A DNA stretch of 64,000 nt from the NCBI RefSeq assembly GCF_964204645.1, contig NC_134025.1:17266001-17330000 (forward strand), written 5' to 3'. This stretch comes from Tubulanus polymorphus. Lineage: Eukaryota > Nemertea > Palaeonemertea > Tubulaniformes > Tubulanidae. Shown piece by piece: positions 56,927 through 64,000 of this stretch. The notes below the pieces were generated by a model. The model was not told the origin of the DNA. It did no database searches and saw nothing but the letters and a program-made list of their open reading frames with translations. A program made the position numbers and the translations under genes. How positions within the stretch are numbered: the stretch's first letter is position 1; the number at the start of each line of letters is the position of its first letter.

Positions 56927-57061
56927 CAAAAAGGACAGAATTTCAGTCCCGGATGATTTACCGATAACACCAGTCTAATAATGCCACCTATTAACGAGTA
57001 TTATCTACCCTATACTTATTCATCATCGACATCTTCAGTAATAACAAATGTCAATACTTTG

Positions 57062-59909
57062 ATGTAAACTCTACTGTAGAGTATGAAAAGCAACATTCTT
57101 CAATCTGTCTTTTAAACATTCGTAGTTGTAACAGAAATTTTGATACATTTTCATATTTTTTGAGCAATTTAAAAAATGACTTTTCTATTTTCGGGTTAAC
57201 TGAAACCTGGACTAGCGAACTTCATGATAATGGCAGGCTGTACAATCTCCCAGGTATGAAAAGTGTTTTTAAGTGTAGAAAAAATTGTCAGGGAGGAGGT
57301 TTGGCCCTATTTTTCAAAGAAAGTTTTAATGTAAAACTTAGACCAGATCTATCCGAGAATAGAAATACTTTTGAATGTCTATTTATTGAATTGATTCTTG
57401 AAAAAGAAAAAAATAAATTAATTGGTCTGATCTATCGACCACCCGGACTAAGCATAAATGGCTTTAATAATGAATTAATTCCACTTTTAGTGAAACTTAA
57501 TAGAGAAGACAAAGTATGCTATCTTATGGGCGATTTCAATATCGATTTACTACAAGTTAACGTCCACAGACCAACTGATAACTATCTAGAAAATATGACT
57601 TCATTTGGGTTCATTCCATTAGTTGATAAACCTACAAGAATTAACCCACATCCTCGACGCTTATAGATAATATTTTTTGTAACGATATTCGCCATGTGTT
57701 TAGTACGGGTATTATTTGTACCGATATTTCGGATCATTTTCCTATTTTTACTGTCTGTAATCACGTTGAGTCCAAAATTGACCAAGAGAAACTATTGTGA
57801 ACGTAACATTTCGAATTCAATAGAGCTCTTCTGGCCAATGATTGGTCGGATATCTATAGTAATGCAGACCCGCAACTCGCATACAGCGCATTTAACACTA
57901 AATTCATGGAATTATATAATGAATGTTTTCCTTGTTCAACTCCCCGTAAAGTAAACGAAAATAAATTACATAAACCGTGGTTATCATCTGGATTATTGAA
58001 ATTTATTAAACACTAAAATCCCTTGTACAGAAAATCTTTGCGTAATAGAAAACATTTGAAAAATTATTTGAATTACAAACGTACCTTGTCTCGTACACTC
58101 AAATATTCCGAGAAAAAGTATTATGAGACAAAATAACTTGCAGCCAAATCCGATATGAAAAAAACATGGAATATCTTAAACAGTCTAATTGGAAAATCTT
58201 CCAATGATCGGAGTAGATTACCTTGCTCTTTCAAAAGAAACGGTATCATTGTAAACGGCTATGAAAATATCGCTAATGAGTTTAATTCTTTCTTTGTAAA
58301 TATTGGTAGCAACCTAGCCAATCAAATACCAGATACAGGTGTCCACTTCAGTGAATATCTGTCAGATCCAGTAAATGAAAACTTTTTCTTTTTCCCGACC
58401 CACCCAGATGAAATCAGTCAGATTGTAAATGATTTCTCACCCAGCAAAGGCGCTGGTGCTGATGGTTTCTCTGTAAAAGTAGTTAAGAAAATAATTGATT
58501 CTGTAAAATACCCGCTAAATCATATATTTAACTGTAGTTTAAATTCCGGTATAGTGCCGGCTGAACTGAAGGTAGTGCGAATACGTCCACTCTATAAAGC
58601 TGGCAATAATGACTCTTTTGATAATTACAGACCGATATCCGTACTGCCTTGCTTTTCTAAAATTCTCGAAAAGATAGTGTATAATCGATTAACCGAATAT
58701 TGTAACAAGTTTCATATCATTCAACCAAACCAGTTCGGCTTTCGAAAGAACCATTCAACTGCCATGGCCTTAACATTGATAACTGACGAAATTTAAAATT
58801 AAGAAGAAAACAAATCAACTATTGGGGTATTCTTAGATTTATCAAAAGCCTTTGACACTGTTGATCACGAAATCTTATTAAGAAAATTATGTTTTTTTGG
58901 AATAAGAGGCATCTCTAACAACTGGTTTGAAAACTATTTGAAGAATAGAAAACAATTTGTTCAAATTCAAAATTATAAATCCTCGTTATGTACCGTTAAA
59001 ACTGGAGTACCCCAAGGCTCAATTCTAGGTCCCTTGCTTTTTTTATTATATGTAAACGACTTTATTAAATTTTCTAAGGTTTTAAAACTTATATTGTTTG
59101 CCGATGACACAAATGCCTTTTATAGTGACATTAACTTAGACAGATTGGTACGTACAGTAAACATTGAATTATCAAAATTGTATACCTGGTTTCAAACAAA
59201 CAAGCAGTCATTAAATGTAAAGGAGACGTCATTTATGGTGTTCGGTAAACTATTGAAACATAACTTGAGAATATCAATTAACAACATAGAGATCAAAGAA
59301 GTCAATGTCACAAATTTTTTTTGAGTTTTTATTGACAGAAATCTAACCTGGGACGATCAAATAAAATCAGTTGAAAAAAAAGTTTCTCCAAGCATTGGTA
59401 TAATAAATAGAGTAAGATATAAGCTGCATGTGAGTTCTCTTCGTACCCTTTATTTGTCGCTTATTGATCCTTACCTCCAGTATTGTAACTTAGTTTGGGG
59501 ACGAAATTTCGAAAATAAACATCAGCCATTAATTGTATTGCAAAAAAGAGCTATCAGGCTAATTTCTAATTCCTATTATTTCGCGCACACTGACCCTATA
59601 TTCAAATCGTTTAATATCCTCAAGCTCAAAGATATTAATAAACTTCAGCTAGGTACTTTTATCTACAGATCTGTCCACTCCGAATTACCGAAATCATTCG
59701 AAAATTATTGGAGCCGAAATTTTCAAATCCACAGTCACAATACTCGGCGACGTCAGGATTTACAAACACTTTCTTTCAGTAGTCAAAGAAGAAAATTTTC
59801 AGTAAAAGTATCCGGCCCTTTACTTTGGAATAACATCAGTGAAAATCTAAAAAACATGGAAAATTCTAAACTGTTCCTAAGAAATTATAGAAAGCTACTT
59901 TGTGCTTGA
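57062..59909 (+). pseudogene. LINE-2 ORF2 (endonuclease-reverse transcriptase)
   Basis: Endonuclease: LLNIRSCNRNFDTF, IFGLTETWTSEL, GGGLALFF, GLIYRPPGLS, YLMGDFNIDLL, TDISDHFPIFTV. RT: GAGADGFSVKVVKK, VRIRPLYKAGNNDSFDNYRP-ISVLP, QFGFRKNHSTAMAL, FLDLSKAFDTVDHEILL, TGVPQGSILGPLLFLLYVND and the catalytic LFADDTNAF (about 59095-59120). The C-terminal region contains LYLSLIDPYLQYCNLVWGR, ALRLIS-type RAIRLIS and the end FLRNYRKLLCA. Lesions: near 57660, 57795, 58012, 58130, 58795, 59324. Catalytic boxes are intact but the reading frame is not. Confidence 0.9.
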
Positions 59910-60240
59910 TTTTATCATAGAGTTATTCGAAATAAAATTATTGTTTTTGAAATATTACAGAAAACTACTGGCTTATTAAATGATTATATCTTAATCAAGC
60001 TGTTATCATAGTTTACTTTGATTGCATTTTGTGTGTTAAGGGTTGACTGTGAGCATATTATTTTCTTTATTGCATTTCTCTTTTTTTCTTTTCTCTTTTG
60101 AGGGACCTGTTTTATACAAACTATTCCTTAGTTTCTACAGGCCCCTCCAGGTCTAATTTACTGTATTTTTGTATTATGCTTTGTACACTATGCTGTAAAT
60201 TATATTTGAAAAATAAAGTGTTCAAATCAAATCAAATCAA
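59910..60240 (+). other. LINE-2 3'UTR and tail
   Basis: Non-coding after LLCA-stop. It ends with AATAAAGTGTTCAAATC and four tandem TCAAA units at the junction with Polinton codons. The tail is the likely template switch/priming site during target-primed reverse transcription. Confidence 0.75.
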
Positions 60241-61300
60241 ATGCTGCAGTAGATCTTTTAGATAATTCCCATAAATATTTTGCTAATTTCTTTAAACCAT
60301 TTTAACTTCATCCTGTATAGAATTATTATGACTTGGAGGTTTATCCAGTTTATTAAGACTTGGTGAAGATTTTAATGAATTTGAAATAGCTAAACCTATT
60401 GTTGTAAATATCATAGTTACAGCTGTTAGAATTGAAAGAACTGTTATACCTTCTAACTTAAATAATAATTTTCTTCTATCTTTCAATGATATTTCAGAAT
60501 TTGGTTTTATTAACAAATCTTTAAAAATAACTTTCAATCTATTAATATTATAATCATATGATTTTAATAATAATTTAATTTCTTCTTTCTGTAATTCTAA
60601 ATTATATTTTAAATCATCAATTTCTTTTTCTTAAGTTTTCTTAATTACTTAATCAACTTAATTCTTTTTGTCTTTATTCCATTTCATCAATTACTTGATG
60701 ATCTAAATCTGATTTTGATTGCTTTAATTCTTCATTTGCTTTAGATAATTCTTTTTCTATTAATTTCAAAATCTCTTATACTTTTATCGTGTGCAATTTT
60801 ATCAGCTGCTTTATCAGAAAATATATTTAAATCTTCTAATTCTTGATATACTGCGTCAAAAGTCCATTTTGTAAAAGTTTTTCAGTTTGAACTCTTCTTG
60901 AATTAATTTTAATGGTTTTTGAATTAATAACTTCTTTAGGAATTGTTTGTGGTTCTAAATTTTCATTATCTTCAAAAAATCATCATTTCTTCGATTAAAT
61001 TCTCTTTTATTTAGAGTTATCTCTTGTTCTGTAACATCAGTTATAACATCAAAATTGATTTTCTTAATTCTAGATTGTTCTAATTCAATTAAAGTTCGTT
61101 TTGATATTATTTCATTAAGACTTTTACGAGAAGATATCTTAAAATAATAGTCATCTTTCAAATGCCAATAATAATCACCAATTAGATATTCCAAATCTTT
61201 TACTAAATAATTCACACCTTTATTAGTTATCTTGAATCCAGATTTTTTAAATATTGGTTTAAATTTTTCAATTAATTCATCATATTCTAATTCTTTTTGG
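60241..61300 (-). pseudogene. Polinton coiled-coil/hydrophobic gene, copy 2, 5' part
   Basis: Minus strand from about 61300: KFKPIFKKSGFKITNKGVNY, YLVKDLEYLIGDYYWHLKDD, SRIKKINFDVITDVTEQEIT, then a long Glu/Lys/Gln coil (EELKQSKSDLDHQVIDEME) with several stops, ISLKDRRKLLFKLEGI, hydrophobic VLSILTAVTMIFTTIGLAIS, SLNKLDKPPSHNNSIQDE, and LWELSKRSTAA at the LINE-2 junction. It matches the copy at 22552-23687 segment by segment, which confirms a real multi-segment gene of about 350-400 residues. Confidence 0.7.
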
Positions 61301-61305
61301 TTTAC

Positions 61306-62816
61306 CTATGTTATGGCTGTTGATTGGCAGTCTGCCAAGAGTATGTTAAATCGCGGCACAAAATGTATTGATAATACTTACGGCGTTGTCTTTTATGGTG
61401 AAGCAAGTAGAATTGATGCGCTGAGGTCAGGCCGGTAAGCTTCGAACGGCTGATGCAATATTTTTCGAGAAAAACGCGATAAACATCGAAAATTCTTCGC
61501 TTTCTACAAGTTACTTGTGTTGACCTATATTTGTGTTTCCGACGTGAATACGGGAAATCCTCAGAATTTCCGGGAATTTCGGCACATCTGACGTAATTTT
61601 GGGAGTCACAAAATGGTGAGCAATTCATTTGACATTCGTGCCGTGCTTAGTTCGCTTAGAGTTTGTTCGTTTGTGAGGATTATAATGGAGTCGGCTATCT
61701 AATTTAGCGTCTCGAACTTAGTAAGTGTGGCAATTTCTATAGTCCTAGCTTGGCTTTGACTACAAAATACATTCCTTCTTTGAAAAAGTAATAGACGATG
61801 GCGCCAGCCCGAGCCGGCGGTGATAACAACGTTTTTGGAGAAAGGCCAGTCGACAAATGTTTGGCATCGTTGAGTTGAAATGAGAGTTAACTAGTCCACA
61901 CAGTTGTGTGCGCTTTTTCATTTGCAATTGCCATAGGCTAATTAGTGTGTTTGACGATGTTTTTGCGGTATAATGGCATTCTTCGCGTAACAGCGCATAC
62001 ACGTTAAAATCCGCGCACTACGTAAATCAGCTGATCCATATATCTAACATACGTACATAGAAAGTGTATGTACGCTCTGTATTCACGTGCATACACTCGC
62101 GCTGCACTTCTTCGCTCTCCTAGCGCGTATTATAAATACTGTCATACGCTGTCTGTTCCTAAGAAAGAGTGGGAAATTTTCCGTTTTAAAAAACGGTTAA
62201 TTGCCAATTAAGTTTTGATATTTTCTGTTTTTTAACCTGCATTTTGATCTATTTTCAGGAATATTCAGTTCAGAATGTTTGAGCTTGAGATTTTTCAGAG
62301 ACCTCAAGATTGTAGGGGACTCCCGCATGATAAAATATTCAACGTTTATTTGTTCTAAAAATATATTAAGTGGCAATTTCAAAAAGTCTATAAATTATGG
62401 TATGTCACTTTCTGATGAGTATTTGTGCTGCCTCATCATCTATTCCTATCTGCATTCAAGATGCTGTTTGAAACTCCTGGAATGATTGGATAGAGCATTG
62501 AACAAAATCTAAACCTAAAGGAAAATATTGCCACATTCATCAGGAATAAAATGAGCTGTCAGGCTTAAGATGAGAATTTTGGAACTGTTTAATTGGCTTC
62601 CTGGATTTTTATGCTAAATACAAAGAATTGCTACACACAGCCAATATCAAAGTTTGTGTCATGCTTCCTAGAGCCCTTAGTTTTCTGGTCATATTAAAAC
62701 CAAAACTAACAGCCACGCAAGTGAAAATCAAAATGAATACATGTATAATTGTACGTTCTTTTAGATAGTAGAAAGGTAAACCATTTAGCTTGTGGCAAAT
62801 TATTTTGTTATTTCTG
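61306..62816. other. Non-Polinton insertion, no recognised gene
   Basis: Base composition rises in G+C relative to the flanking Polinton, and the coding sequence of both neighbours is interrupted. Only chance frames were seen. ATCATACGCTGTCTG-like and CGTACATAGAAAGTGTATGTACG-type inverted motifs near 62050-62080 suggest a small foldback piece. Element class unknown. Confidence 0.4.
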
Positions 62817-62936
62817 TTACTCTGTTTCATTATCGTTACTAAAACTTGTATCACTAAAATCAGGTTGTTGTTCATCGGTTATACCAAGTTCATCGAAAGT
62901 ACCCATTTCATAATCTTCTCCACCTTCTACATCCAT
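62817..62936 (-). pseudogene. Acidic small Polinton gene, 5' piece
   Basis: ATG at 62936 in a TTATTATATAAATGG context. MDVEGGEDYEMGTFDELGIT and DEQQPDFSDTSFSNDNETE then TAA. Strongly acidic. The DELGITDE motif recalls NDLGITET in the gene at 53637. After the stop the sequence no longer looks like Polinton, so the gene is cut by the insertion 61306-62816. Confidence 0.5.
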
Positions 62937-62952
62937 TTATATAATAAAAAAA

Positions 62953-64000
62953 TTAAAATTTAGAATATAATATTCCTCCTATTATAATACCTATACAAGT
63001 TATAGCTAATTTAGTATTTTCATGTGATTTATTATCATTATTACTTTTAATTATTTCATGTTGAATAATATCAGTCTTTATATTTTGTGTAGTATGGTAA
63101 TCTTTTATTTTAGAATCATTATTTAATTTAATATTCTTTGTTTTAGTTTCTCTTGATTGAAAATGGTTTTTAATTTTTTCACCTTTCATTAGTTTTGGAG
63201 CAGGGATAATCTTTTTATTTATATCATTTAATCCAAACTTATTATTTATTGTTGCAGTTTTAATTGAATTATTATAACCAATTATATTTCCCATCTTTAA
63301 TATTAAATCATCAGAAATAATTAACAAATTAGAACCTATACAATAATTTAATCTAATATGTGATTTATCTAAATAATTTTGATATCTTACTATATTTTCT
63401 GGAATTGATCTATTTTTATCATTATGAATTGAAACTTTTACAAAATATTACAAACAAATATTACTTGAATTGTTTCTGTGTATCAAATGATGTATTTAGA
63501 TTTCCAATTATCGGGGATCTCGTTTCAACCTGTGATCCTAATATACAAATCAAATAAGTTCTAATTGATTGATTTATTCGCTGTATACCTGATTTTGTAA
63601 ATCCTTCACTATTTTCTAAAATAAAATAAACCCAACCATTAGTATTTTCTTGTTTTAAATTATCATAAAATTTCGGTAATTTATTGAAATTTAATGTTTT
63701 TAAATCCATAGTTTCTATTTTACCATAACCTAATTTATGACTATATATATTGTAAAAACTATTAATTGGTAAGGGAAGTGCACAATATTGTGCACTATTT
63801 TTAGGGCAAGGAAGTGATCTTATTGTTCCAATTTTTGTTCTAAAATCAGAATTATTTTTATTTATATTAAATTCATTACAAATTTTATAAAACTTTGATA
63901 AATTAATATTATTATCTAATTCTTTAAAATATCTAGATCCTGGTTAAGGACACTCTAATTCATTTAATATTAATCTTATTGGAAAGTATGTATGAAATCT
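62953..64000 (-). pseudogene. Unknown Polinton gene with C-terminal membrane anchor (runs off the window)
   Basis: Minus strand, continuous coding-like sequence from the window edge: RFHTYFPIRLILNELECP (then a TAA near 63946), IGTIRSLPCPKNSAQYCALP, NTNGWVYFILENSEGFTKSG, TRSPIIGNLNTSFDTQKQ, a frame break and stop near 63461, LDKSHIRLNYCIGSNLLIIS, DDLILKMGNIIGYNNSIKTA, NNKFGLNDINKKIIPAPK, a charged spacer and a C-terminal span KLAITCIGIIIGGILYSKF ending at 62953. At least 345 codons. No named family recognised. The ATG at 63709 is internal to this frame, not a start. Confidence 0.55.

Larger units (their letters stand above)
56927..60240 (+). mobile_element. LINE-2 of the window: nearly full-length non-LTR retrotransposon
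   Basis: It is bounded by Polinton coding sequence on both sides (…CCGGTTATGGC / GCTGCAGTAGATC). Plus-strand ORF2 with endonuclease and RT, a 3'UTR of about 330 bases with AAATAAAGTG and a terminal TCAAATCAAATCAAATCAAA tail. The tail pentamer repeat is typical of CR1/Jockey-like elements. A 5' ORF1 is absent; the 5' end may be truncated. Its structure resembles LINE-1 of the window, and both belong to the same superfamily. Confidence 0.85.

Noticed and set aside
61311-61628. 105-codon minus-strand frame in the insertion
   Set aside because: No recognisable motif and partly overlapped by plus-strand frames; chance reading in a higher-GC insertion.

Overview
The window is animal nuclear DNA made almost entirely of nested, decayed mobile elements. 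It holds one ordinary cellular gene, an intronless mitochondrial enoyl-reductase (MECR-type) frame at 4055-5248. A GT-AG intron in a minus-strand gene near 41.9 kb, several retrotransposon clades, Polinton genes and many MITEs point to a metazoan, plausibly a marine invertebrate. Nothing here fixes the species.

Layout. 1-10.3 kb: a Polinton scrap, foldback and MITE insertions, the MECR-type gene and a gag-protease remnant. 10.3-23.7 kb (plus strand): a Polinton PolB gene followed by a coiled-coil/hydrophobic gene. PolB is broken by a 2.4-kb composite insertion, by a Gmr1-like LTR element with a 5-bp AATAG target duplication, and by a palindromic tandem array. 23.7-29.2 kb: a Helentron-like 5' end and a degenerate LINE. 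30.5-34.5 kb: gag-protease-RT-RNaseH of a Gypsy element (Gypsy-A), whose integrase lies about 14 kb away at 48.2-49.6 kb. The gap is filled by a second LTR element (LTR-B, minus). Inside that lies gag of a third element (LTR-C, minus), itself split by a 6.6-kb Helentron-like insertion. That insertion carries a two-exon gene with a tegument-peptidase-like (C76-like) domain and an OTU domain.

49.6-64 kb: Polinton copies with penton-like, major capsid (two copies), packaging ATPase and retroviral-type integrase genes, plus unknown small and membrane-anchored genes. A nearly full-length LINE interrupts the coiled-coil gene. All recognisable Polinton genes carry stops or frameshifts except a few short ones, so these are fossils. 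They still show the gene order, and most recognisable gene starts have a TAAATG context; two genes share a longer upstream block.

Insertion order read from the nesting. Polinton PolB is older than Gmr1-D. The Polinton coiled-coil gene is older than LINE-2 and than the Helentron end at 23.7 kb. Gypsy-A is older than LTR-B. LTR-C gag is older than the Helentron-like element. Coordinates of insertion ends are exact where a split reading frame or target duplication defines them and approximate elsewhere.
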